Assembly: GCA_012295275.1 (NCBI GenBank)
Contig: CM022665.1
Location: 15,501,476 to 15,563,475, forward strand
Reading direction: 5' to 3'
Length of the DNA: 62,000 nt
DNA from: Chrysomallon squamiferum
Lineage: Eukaryota; Mollusca; Gastropoda; Neomphalida; Peltospiridae
The notes under the pieces were generated by a model. The model searched no databases. It was not told where the DNA came from and saw only the letters and a list, made by a program, of their open reading frames with translations. The translations under genes were made by a program, and so were the position numbers. Positions 1 through 13,890 of the stretch are shown piece by piece; position 1 is the first letter of the stretch; every line of letters starts with the position of its first letter.

Positions 1-55
1 ATGTCAGTAACATGTTGATGTCTATAGCCTGTGGCGGTAATTATATAAAACAGAG

Positions 56-2352
<2,297 letters not shown>

Positions 2353-2838
2353 CTTTTCTAAACCCCTTACGTTCTTTTAGCAAACCCTGCAAACCCGAGG
2401 TCTGTTGACATAAGTTGCTTGGTGTGTTGCAGCAAGGAGAGGTCGAGCGACTCGACCAGTGCTAAACTAAAAACATAAAGGATATTCCCTTGTTGGTTTT
2501 AACGAAATCGTTCGCATACGTAAGGAGTCAGTCGGCCATGTAAGCGAAAAAAATGTATTTAAAAGTTCATTGCAATCGCGGTCATTATCCATTAGTCGGA
2601 GAATTTTTTCTCACCTTCGTGTCTGTCTGTCTGTGCGACAGTCAGGAAGTCGGTACAGAAATAAGACAGAAAGGTAAAAAGCTTTTATATACTCATAACT
2701 GACATTTCCAGCAGAGCAAGAATTTGAATTATGGTCAAAGGATTTTTTTTTTTTTTTTGAGTTTCAAAAATTGGATCCTGACACGTAGCCAGTTTATTCT
2801 ATAAACGGTTAGTAGGGATCAAACAGCGTATAAGTCTT

Positions 2839-2964
2839 TTGTGTGTGTGTGTGTGTGTGCGTATGTGTACGTGTGTGTATATATATGTGTGTGTGTGTAC
2901 GTGTGTACGTGTGTGTGTGTGTGTGTGTGAGAGAGAGATAGACACACACACACACACACACACA
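2839..2964. repeat. compound (GT)n - (GA)n - (CA)n block
   Basis: Two GT-rich runs (2839-2858 and about 2887-2928) are followed by gagagagata and then (CA)12 at 2941-2964. GT and CA runs are complementary, so the single strand can fold over the GA spacer. Confidence 0.92.
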
Positions 2965-3601
2965 AAAGAAACTCGTTGTTTTTGCTATTAGCATCAAGAA
3001 ATGTTCTATATATACCGACACCCTGTTAGGAAAACTCCTACCTACAACCTCTGATAATGGAGTAGTGGGTTAAAGGCTGGAATGGGCAATCTTAACATTG
3101 TGCATATGGAGTACTAAGCTAAGTAATGATGAGCTGTTGCTATTACTCCCAAACAAAGAGAATACTGCGAAACCCACAATTATAGGCTTGTAATTACTCT
3201 CATACTGCATTGTCGAAACTATCGTGATTAACAACAGAATACTTTTTCTTTGTTGGAGTACGTTGTATATAATTCACGCTTTCAGTAGGGGTATATATGT
3301 TGTTTTTTGTTTTTGTTTTCTGTTGTGCGTTGTTGTTGTTTTTGTTGGATTGGGGTATGTTGTGTTTGTGTGAGTTTATTTTTGTATTATTTTATTTTAT
3401 TGATATGGATTTTTTTATTTTATTTAATTTTTTTTATGTTTTTCATTTGTTGTTTTTTTATTTAATTTTATTTAATTTTTTTCAGGATTGCTGCCAGTAC
3501 ACTCTGAAAATAATATTTACGATAAAACTTTTTTCTCGATTTTAAATCTAATCTATTTCAATGTAGTGAAAAGACCGCACTGAACCAAACCATCTGAAAC
3601 G

Positions 3602-3638
<37 letters not shown>

Positions 3639-3841
3639 CTTTACTGTGAGCTTTTAAAATGCTTTTAACTTTCAAATAAAGCTTTTAATTACAAGCCAAT
3701 GTCTGAGTATTATAATCTGAAAAACAAAACACTTTTTTTAAAATATATTTCTATAGATATTATATTACATCTCGGAAATATCCTTTATGATACCAAATTT
3801 TTTTTTTTTTTTTTTTTTTCTTTTCTTTATGTTTCTTTCTT

Positions 3842-3872
<31 letters not shown>

Positions 3873-6800
3873 GGGGGCTATTTTCGTGCTATCAATAAGC
3901 CATATTTAATGTTCGAACTGTTAATCCCATTGCCCATACATATCATCACATACTGACCACAAATGTATTTCCTCATGTACAGTACACCTCCATTTCGTGA
4001 GTTCTGTTCTACAATTCACGCTATAACGGTACATATAGAAACTGATATTAATGCCCGCAATAAATTAATTGTTGTAAAATATTATTCTTTTATTTATTTG
4101 TTATCAGGGGCAAAGTGAATTAAGTGCATATTTTACCGGTGAATAAGTTTTTTTCATACCCAGTAAAATAATCTTTTTTTTAAAAATATATATATATTTT
4201 TTTGTCCATTCGTCTTGGGTTAATTGCTATTCTGAAGATATAAGAAAGCAATAAGCAATACTTTGTTCGGATAATAGATCAAATAGCCACTCAGGTCTGT
4301 TGATATTAGTTTGTGTGAAGAGCTGTGTGTATAAGATATGCCACTGACACGTCGAGATAGGTCTGTATATTAATATATATATACAACTGCCTAAGTATCT
4401 GTACAACCTTTACTATCTAACTGCTGACCGAGATAGACATTATCGAGTTTAAAATTTTACTTGTTCTTTCTTTCTTCTTTCGTTCATTTTCCTTTTCTGT
4501 TTTCTGTCTGTCCTTTTCTTCGCTTTTCTCTCTGTATGTCACAGTTTCATTATCATTGTGTATTCATTTGTATTTATAAGTACACATTCATCAACATATA
4601 CATATAAATAGATAGACATACAGACAGATAGAAAAAGATAGACAGACAGATAGAAAAAGATAGACAGACAGGTAGAAAAAGATAGATAGACAGGTAGAAA
4701 AAGACAGACAGACAGGTAGAAAAACAGAGAGACAGACAGCCAGCCAGATAAGATATATAGATATATTATCAGCAAAGGATCAATAATATGGAGGCTTCCT
4801 TAGATAGTAAAATCATACACAAACACACATTGGCCTGTGATAAATTAATAATTGGATTCTGTCTGGAACAGGGAACAGCTGGACGGATTTACTAAAAAGG
4901 ATTGATTCTTAGCCTTAGGACTTCACTCCAACCAGTGAACATCATGCCGCTACATTTTTACAGAATTACAAATTATTCCACTCAACCGACCGCATGCTTC
5001 TTCCCTTTTTCCTTTTCCCCTCTCTCTCTTATATATATTTTTTTTCTCTCTGTCTTCTTTTTATTGCCCTTCCGTTTGCTCCCACCCATCTCACACGTCA
5101 ACAATACCCACTTCTTTTTATACCAAACCAGCTGCGGTTAACGAGGTCGAAAATGATTTATAATTATATCCAGATCTTGTCCGTTTTAGAAAAATCTCGC
5201 TCTTTTCCTTTCTCCCTCTTCTGCCATTCGTCTGGGCGATGTCTCTGTCCAAAGAAGAGTTACAGGTTCGTGACATAATATAAAATATTGCCAGAAAAAC
5301 ACCTGCAAGCTTTGCCCGGACAGAATCAAGCGATTTGTAAAATTTATTACTGGACGGAAGAGCTCCATAGATCATCAGATGCCAAATTAATCGGCCATGT
5401 TGGAGAAATGATAGTATTTTCTATTCAACCGGTTTTCTATTATGCTCGTCGACTACATTTGGACTAAAGAAATGAAAACGAAGAGTGAAAAAAAAAAAAA
5501 AAAGTGTCTGTTAATTTGTATAGCTTCATGAATAATACAAATATTTAATATTCTGGATCCAAAATCTTCAGTTTATATAGATGTTTAGGAATAATTTAAC
5601 ATTTAATTTTTCTGTTAATCTTTTTTTTAACAGTGAGAATAAGAGCAATATTAATAAGGCAGGTTATTTGTAGTTTTCATGCTACAATCATCTTAAATCA
5701 ACAGAAACACACCCGCATACAAACATACAAATTAACATACATACATACATACATACATACACTGTATAATTTATCCCTTATGTCCATCAGTATATTTTTC
5801 TGTAATTTATTTGTCAGTCTCTTTGTTAATTTGTTATAGTTCTTACCCTCGTAAAATAATATAAATATCAACACTTCTAAACACCTCACTCTTTCCTCTC
5901 TCTACCGCTGTTTATCTCCGAATTTTCTAATCACATATTTAGTTTCGTTATTATTACTGATATGAATATAATAACACGACGTTATTAAGTGCGGAATGAA
6001 ATGAAAATTTCTCATTTCTCCCGCTGGGTTTAAACTTTCATAATTCACCCACCGTCATTATAATTATCTCTACACCCATGTATGTAAGTTATTTAATAAA
6101 ATCATAATCGGAGGCTGAATTACTTTTGACGTTTGAAATTTATGGCCTTTGCCACCTTCGAGAAATGTGCAATAAATTACGCCAGGTAAAATTAAATAGT
6201 ACGTTCGCGTTGTGTTTGATCGAGTACCTTTCCGAACCTCCTGGCAGTCTACGTTAGTTTAAGACAAATAAAACACCTTTTTCTACCACACCACACACTG
6301 TGAGGAGTAATTTGAAAAAAAAAAAAAAGTCCACCTCATTTTCCACTTGGAGAGATTTTTTTACTTTGTGTGGCAAGTGCAAATTATGTTGTCCGAAATA
6401 GTAGAATATAATGAAGAAAAAAAAAATAACCCTTCTTTATCAGCAGTTCATTTATTTCGTTCCTTATATATATATATTACTATTATATAGCAGTAGTAGT
6501 TGTAGTGTTAATAGTAATAACAATTGTAGTAGTAGTTGTAGTAGTGGTAGCATTAGTAGCAGTTGTTGTTGTACTTCTTGTTGCAAGAAAAAATTAGTAT
6601 GCGGCAAGTTTGCATTCTTCTTCGTTCACTTTTCATTTATTTTATAAATTGTTCTTTCTTTTTCTCGGGACAGCTGACAGTTTCCATTCTCCCGCGTACT
6701 TGTAATGTTGATATAAACAGTTTACGTTAGAAGTAATTTAAATAAGGAATACTACATTATAAAAACTTCACTGTTCTGTCGTTCGGTGAAACGCTTGTTA

Positions 6801-6906
6801 GAGTATCTGATTTACATTTATTTAATTCGACATACTTTAATTTAATACACCTACTCAGTATCATCAGTATTACCATAACACTAGGATATTTATTTATTTT
6901 TTTTTT

Positions 6907-6939
<33 letters not shown>

Positions 6940-7100
6940 TTTTTTTTTTTTTTTTTTAAATAACTTTTCATCATTCTTTGTCTTAAAAACAAATTTAATT
7001 TGAAGGCAATCTAATTTTTTATTTTTTTTTTTTTTTTTTTATTTTACATTTTCATTATTTTCTATCATTTTTCTGTCTTAACGTTATTCACGTTATCGAA
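2965..7100. other. noncoding stretch, no gene seen
   Basis: AT-rich with poly-T blocks (3605-3636, 3799-3819, 3846-3872, 6897-6958, 7024-7040), a degenerate (GATAGACA)n-like block at 4601-4735, a short CATA run at 5735-5760 and a TAG-rich run at 6488-6560. Short open frames here follow these repeats. No domain is recognisable. Confidence 0.65.
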
Positions 7101-7120
7101 ATAAATTACCAGCAGTATAA

Positions 7121-7191
7121 GAACAACAACAACAACAATAAATAACCAAAAAAACCCGAATAAAAACAACAACAACAACAACAACAACAAC

Positions 7192-7228
<37 letters not shown>

Positions 7229-7265
7229 CTCACAAGCATTAAAAAAAAAAAAAAAAAAAAAAAAA
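7121..7265. repeat. (AAC)n(AAT)n and poly-A block
   Basis: AAC repeats change to AAT repeats (7167-7227), followed by a 26-base A-run ending near 7265. The change of triplet by one base is a common microsatellite transition in this window. Confidence 0.92.
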
Positions 7266-7785
7266 CAGTTTCAAAAAGAACTACAAAAACTTGATTCAAA
7301 ATGACACAGAAACGAACGACTTTATCCACAATAACTCAAATATTTATGTTATAATCTGTTTCTGCGCAAATAAAGATAACCCCACCCTGACAGTTGTGAG
7401 TGGCGGTGTTTTCTGTTAATAAAAAAGCATCAAAAAGACCTTTCAGCCATCAAGTAGCATACTGAGCAAACCGTGTGTTGTTTTTCTCTCACTAAACGGG
7501 GTATTTCACACTGGGTGTACGTGATGCCGAAGAAAATAAAATAAAGCGAATGAAACCCGCTGTCGATTTTCAAAGGCTTCACAAAGCATCTAAAATATGA
7601 AGTGGGTGTGGTGTGAAGCCTCTCTGTGTATCTGACTTTGGTGTAATATAAAGATATGTTACATGAGCTATACAGATGTAGACACATTTTAATACACACA
7701 TACACACATACATAACATATATATATATATTATGAAAAAATAATAATTGGCTTTTGTATTTACCGCAGTGTATAGGAATGTATGT

Positions 7786-7950
7786 TCATACGTACATATG
7801 TATGTATCTATGTGGATGTATATGTGTACGTATGTATGTATGTATTTGTGTGTATATACGTATGAATGCATCTGTGTATATATGTATGTATGTATGTATG
7901 TATGAGGATATGTATGTATGTATGTATGTATGAGGATATGTATGTATATA
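7786..7950. repeat. (TATG)n tetranucleotide block with gaggata interruptions
   Basis: Imperfect TATG/TACG array in which 'gtatgaggatatgtatg' occurs twice (about 7900 and 7930). Minus-strand frames over it read His-Thr-Tyr-Ile and are artefacts. Confidence 0.9.
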
Positions 7951-8722
7951 ATTGTCCTTTCGATTGAACAAACACATGAACACGAGGAATGTCAACGCCC
8001 TCCAACCAGTTTTTTTTTTTTTTTTTTTTTTTTTTATCTTGAAAACGAAATCACCACAAATTATATTTGTTCAAAACGAGACAAATGAACCAAACTCTCG
8101 TCCATTGACAACGGGACAGTTTACACAATGACAGCGGGTGTGTATATATTTATCCATCTTGATCTCGTCTTCTCGGACCCCCTCGAAAAATTAGGATGTT
8201 TCTCGCCACAGTTCACTTGGTGATTCCCCTTGCTTTTCTCCAGAATCAGTCAAGGCAAAGATGAAGTCTGAAGGAATGATTTCGTCACGGGTCGCGATCT
8301 CTTTCTTCACCTGGTCGTTATTATCGGTACATTAGGAATCTTGTGTTGTTAGATTAGCTGTCATTAGTCTTTGGGAAATATTAAATACAACGAATTTTTT
8401 TAAGCGTACTCTACAATGTATTTTTCTCAGTTGTCATTTGTCGGAATTGAAGCAGACAGCCAGGTAATGAAGGCTTTTTGTTAAGGCTTTAAAAGTCCTC
8501 AGAAAAACTCGTAAATGTTCTGTATAAAAACTGATTGAATACAGCAGATAAGTACGTCGATGCCTATGTAAACAAACCAATCTTTTTTTAACGTATTAAG
8601 AATGTATTAAAGATATAATTAAAGATATTAAATTTGAGTGTCTTCCTCAACACAGGTATCCACGTTATTTTTGTACATGTAAATTGTTTTATTGTCCCTA
8701 TTAAACAAAATATTATATATAT

Positions 8723-8756
<34 letters not shown>

Positions 8757-8953
8757 ATCACAATAATAAACTTTATGAATTCAATTTCAATGCGCACGTG
8801 TTAAGTGGTCTTTGGTAGTAAACTGTGTATCACACCTCGATAATTGCTTTAAATTAAATCTCCCCGTTTTTCTAAACATCATTTTTATGATTTGTGTCGT
8901 TCGTTATTTTTCTACCTGCAGCTGATGGCCGTAACGAAGGATTTTTATTTTTA

Positions 8954-8985
<32 letters not shown>

Positions 8986-10180
8986 TTTTTTTATTTTTTT
9001 TTTTTTTTTTGTGAGAGAAAAAGAAGGAGAATAAATCTACATACGAGTTTTTAGCGAGATTTATGAATTATGAGATTAATCGTGAAATGATCAAGGAAAT
9101 AAATTTTAAAATTGGAACAGTATTTTATTTAATGACGCTCTTTTTAACCCACAATTTTTATGGTGCTTCTATGATAAAGGACTATATAAGCGAGAAGTAA
9201 ACAAACAAACAAATAAACAAATAAGCAAATATATAAAATAAATAAATACAAAAATAAATTAGTGAATAAATTTTAAAGAAGCAAGCAAATCTTGAAATTT
9301 AAAAAAAAAAAAAAAAAATAAATAAATAAATATAAATAACAATAACAACAACAACAACAGCATTTAAATAATAAATAAGTGAGTAAACAGATAAATAAGC
9401 AAGTAAATAAATAATTAAACAAACAAACAAACAAACAAACAAACAGACAAATAAACAACAAACAAATAAAGAGAAAGAAAGAAAGAAATAACGAGACTCC
9501 TATTTTTTAATTTTCTTATTTTTGTTGAGTGTAATAAACTCGGAGTTGTTTGTCGTTGTCTTTGTTGCTGGTCGTGTAATAACATACATCTGATGCCCGC
9601 TTCAAAATAAAAAAATTATTTCACTACAGGCATGTCTTTCATTTACAAGTGGAGACGAGTTTATGGCACATCTTTATTGCCACGTTCGAATTTTTTATTG
9701 ACTAACTTACAATGTTGTTTGTTAGTGAAGTTTCGCTGTATGCAAATCTAATGGGACTTTTATTATTGCATATTTACTTATTCTGTAGATAACCCCCTTC
9801 TATTGGTTTTATTTATTTATTTATTTATTTATTTTTATTTATTAATATCATTTATATTAATATATATATATATATATTTATTTATTTTGTTTGTTTGTTT
9901 GTATTTGTTTGCTTGCTTGCTTGTTTGTTCATTTATTTAATGTGTCTTTTGTTTGTTTTTTTGGTTCTAGTAAACAATGACTGATTAATTGTTTTAGACT
10001 AATTGTGTTCATGGCGCTTGTAATGGCTTAGAGCCATTTTACAGTGCATAATATCATATATAATATCATCATATGGAGTGTGACGTAAAACATTCTAATA
10101 ATGTATGTATGTTTAAAACATTTTCACTAATTTCTTATATAGAATCAGCTTACTATCACCTTACATTCTTCTCTTACCCG
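7951..10180. other. noncoding stretch, A/T homopolymers and tetranucleotides
   Basis: Poly-T at 8011-8035, 8725-8753, 8957-8979 and 8994-9010. AAAC/AAAT tetranucleotide blocks occur at 9196-9260 and 9376-9485, and their TTTA/TTTG counterpart at 9811-9940. No supported gene. The 8100-8560 part is unique sequence without visible coding content. Confidence 0.65.
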
Positions 10181-10590
10181 CTTACGTTACACAAGAACGG
10201 TTAGTTCACAAAGGTGCAATGGGAGGCGAATTCCTTTCGTGTTCAAGTGGTTTGTCTGAAGATTTTGCAATAACTATGAAGTCTTCATTTTGGCGTATCC
10301 GACAACGGCCTCTCTGAGAAACGCTGAAATGTCTCACCTTATTGTTAACACGTCACGACTCCCGAATAATCAGCCCGCACACCGTCTGGATGATTAATGA
10401 AAAACTCGAGTGCGAGATGTGAGAAAAAGAGATAATAAATTGCTTTGTAAAACATACTAGGGGACTAAGTCCTGAGAACTTGTTTGTATCTTCCGAGATA
10501 ACCAAGTATGAATGAACCGAATATAGAAACCGCTTTAAAGACGCTCTGTTGAAATAATATTGGTTATGTAAATAGAAACGATGATGACTT

Positions 10591-10697
10591 ACATAAACGT
10601 AACTAAGGTTCTACTAGACTGATGACATCATCGGAATTAAGCGTACACAAACGTAACTAAGGTTCTAGATTGATTACGTCATCAGAATTATAGCGCG
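10591..10697. repeat. ~54-base tandem duplication carrying CRE/ATF-like motifs
   Basis: Copy 1 from 10591 and copy 2 from 10645 share 'aaacgtaactaaggttcta' and then 'ga-tga/tta-c-tcatc-gaatta'. Copy 1 holds TGACATCA and copy 2 holds TTACGTCA, both close to bZIP (CREB/ATF) sites. Confidence 0.8.
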
Positions 10698-11578
10698 AAG
10701 GTTCTGGAACTGCTGGACCATTTCTGGTTAAAATAAGTATCTTTTAATATTTAATAATTAAGTGTTAGAAAGAAAAAGATGCTACAACGGTCACTGGTAA
10801 CACGGGAGTCTTAGAGTTTCGAGTGGAACGGGAAATAATCCATATCAAAATCTGTACCGATGTGTGTAAATACGTGTGAGGGTGTGCGTCAATATTCTTC
10901 ATATTATAAACACGGAAACCGTAATTTTATTTCCGATTATCAGTATGACATTAAAATTAAAAGACTGGTTATTTCTATTTTCTATATATGTAGTGATAGT
11001 CAATTTTTTAAAGGCTTTATATATTTTTGCTGCTGGTTTTTTTTTTTTTTTTTTTTTTTTTCATTTTCTTTATCATTCATTCAGCGGGAGCTCGTTTCAT
11101 TTCCATTCCACACGCATACACCTGATGCCTTTGTGTGAGCAAAATGTTTGACAAATGACCTATTTAAAATTTTAAACTAACTAGTGGTTAAGTTTTGATG
11201 GATCACCGCTGCCACTAACGTATGCTTGTAATTGGCTTCTGTCGGTGTTTAGTTGAAGAGGGCACGGCCAAACAACGGACTAATTGAAAGGATTTTTTAT
11301 CGTGTTAGTAGCTGTTTTAGCGCTTCTCATTTGTACTACGTCTTCGTCAACGGCGTTCGGGGGACTTACGGTTTAGCATCGGTGACAGATAAGCTGTTTC
11401 CCAGAGACAGATTCTGAACCGGAGAGAAAAAAAGAAAAAAAGAAAAGAAAAGAAAAACAGACACGCAAAATATGTCCTTTGGAAACAAGGCTATGTTAGG
11501 TGCGTCTGGGAAGTTTGTCAGATGACGTTCGGGTTAAAGAAGACAAAGTTACATTCCTTGTCACGGAAACATTTTATT

Positions 11579-11591
11579 ACAACAGAGGGCG
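11579..11591 (+). promoter_or_regulatory. CTCF-like core motif
   Basis: acaacagagggcg followed by cg resembles the CTCF core (C-C-A-S-Y-A-G-R-K-G-G-C) with about two mismatches. CTCF exists in molluscs. One motif match is weak evidence of occupancy. Confidence 0.25.
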
Positions 11592-12525
11592 CGACGAACG
11601 TGACAACGGAACTTGATTATCTCAGATGATATCGCGGCATACCAGAAGTGGAGATGGCAGTGAAGTGAGGAGAAAAATGGATTAAAAAAAAAAGTGTGAA
11701 AATTATATATAAAAACAGATACATAGTTTCATAACTTCGATAAATCACACGATACAGCCGAAAACGATATGTGTATTTATCTGAATATGATAAAGTGCAG
11801 ACGAAATATCTCTTACTGCTAATCGATGAGTGAATAGGTTACAAATGACACCACAGGATTTCACTCTTATATCGTTATTACATAAGAATCATGTGGATTA
11901 TGTCTGACAAATGTTAAAGATAAAATGTTTTGAAGTGTTGTTAAACAAATCTTCATTCAATAAATCATACCATGCGCAGAGGTTAGATCGGGAAACGGTT
12001 GCCAAGAGTTAATGGCATGTTAATCATTTCAATGTCTAAATGAAATTAATTTTAAAAAATCGGATAATTGAAATCTCAGACAATTTAATGTACCTATCAC
12101 AAACACACCAGTAACAACCCGCACTTTAAAGCGAAAAAGATGCTAATTATATGTATAAGAAACTTAAAAAGTTTTGATCAGTTGTTTGTAAGTGATAACG
12201 TGATAATTAAGTAATAAAACGAAAGAATATGTTGTAAAAAAAAAAAAAAAAAAAAGTCTATCTGTTTGTTCAAGTGCTCCTCACACAAGTAAATCCGCAA
12301 GAAAGGAGACTATTTTACTCCGTAACAAAAGACCTCAAAAAGCATGTAGGTATACTCGATCCTGTTGTCAGTGCAATGTTATACACAGCGTCCACTGATA
12401 GATTTATCAGAACAACAACTGTGTTAATAATTAAATATCCAAAAGTTGCGTGAAGTTAGGAAATAAAACACGTGAAGCAAACTTCAAACAGTTTTGTTTC
12501 ACCGCGGTGCATTCGAAAGCCCTTC

Positions 12526-12527
12526 CG

Positions 12528-12559
<32 letters not shown>
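12526..12559. repeat. poly-A run
   Basis: About 33 consecutive A in a noncoding stretch. No element body is recognisable upstream, so it cannot be called a retroposon tail. Confidence 0.85.
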
Positions 12560-12562
<3 letters not shown>

Positions 12563-13086
12563 TCGGAATAGACTTACGTCAGGGCATGACTGTTGCGTTT
12601 CAGATATGTTGATTTAGTGACATCTATTGTCAAGACGTGGACAAAAACGTCACAGTGTTGATGGTGCGAATCGGTGACAACGCCTACCAGTGCTGCCCTG
12701 ACCTGTATAACATGTTAAAACGGCAAGTTTATTGCCCGTGCAGAAAGTGCTTCTGTAGTTTTTAAAGTTTTTTAATTTCTTTCTCGTAATGAAAATGAAT
12801 GAATAGAATTTTACACTGTCATGTTGTATGAAAAACACATTTCTTTATATAAATATGTTTTAAGTTGCAGTCTTTATCTGCACTGTGTAGTAACGCGTCG
12901 CCAGTGTGATTGCTGCTGCGGTTTGTGACGTCGTTTCATTCTAGTGAAGGCAGAAACATCAATATTAGTTTTTATTGCAGTTTTTAAAAATAAACTTTTA
13001 TGAAAATTCAAACGATGATGCGGACAGCAGCCACGATTGACGATTATTACTAATGATGATGATGACGACGACAAAAATAAAAACAT

Positions 13087-13129
13087 AACAACAACAACAA
13101 TAATAGTAGTAGTAGTAGTAATAGTAGTA

Positions 13130-13168
<39 letters not shown>

Positions 13169-13195
13169 ATAGTAACAATAACAATAATAATAATC
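13087..13195. repeat. (AAC)n(TAG)n(AAT)n triplet block
   Basis: The main part is TAG repeats at 13103-13170 with single interruptions. Minus-strand translation gives poly-Tyr or poly-Thr frames that are artefacts. Confidence 0.92.
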
Positions 13196-13723
13196 CAAAC
13201 TAATAATATGAGCTGGTTTCTTCTTTCATTTCTCAGGATGAATATCTTAGTGTCTGCCAACAATAACCAATAAATCATCATGACACTTCTTTTATCATTC
13301 TGTAAATAAATACTATAACAAGAAAGAAAAACAAATCTGAAGGAAATCTTTTTTTATGCTCGTGAAAATTAACGACATCGGATCTTTTTGTAGACGGAAC
13401 AAATTTGTCTTACACTATAATGAGGCAAAATTGCACGTTCTTATAATCCCGGTGCACGGTGCACCGTCTCGTTTCAGGGTGCAACCGAACATTTGAACCG
13501 GTGTAACTTTAATACAATATATTGACATAGCATGATTGATGGCATTCAAAAACGTTATGCAAGCGAGAAGCTCAACCGTACAGAACTATTGGTAACAGCC
13601 AAACTGAACGACCCGCGCTTTTATGCCGAAGTAGAATACAATTAAAGAAACGAAACATACAAATAAATTATTTTTGCAAATCTTAATGCAGAACGCTATG
13701 TATTTATTGCCACGTACTAAAAT

Positions 13724-13749
13724 TAAATAATAATAATAATAATAATAAT

Positions 13750-13802
<53 letters not shown>

Positions 13803-13836
13803 AATAAATAAATAAATAAATAAATTAATTAATTAA
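13724..13836. repeat. (AAT)n(AAC)n(AAAT)n compound microsatellite
   Basis: About 110 bases of AAT, then a long AAC run (13750-13802), then AAAT. A short CA run follows at 13861-13890. Confidence 0.93.
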
Positions 13837-13890
13837 TAATTCATTACAGTTTTGCGTGCGCGCACACACACACACATACACACACACACA

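Larger units (their letters stand above)
10181..12520. other. low-repeat noncoding island
   Basis: Compared with its flanks this 2.3 kb has few microsatellites and a normal CpG count. It contains a ~54-base tandem duplication (10591-10697), a T-run (11038-11060) and a CTCF-like site (11579-11591). No coding exon is visible. Confidence 0.55.

Noticed and set aside
12874-13281. 135-codon minus-strand frame rich in Thr
   Set aside because: It follows the TAG/AAC triplet block; the flanking residues show no domain.
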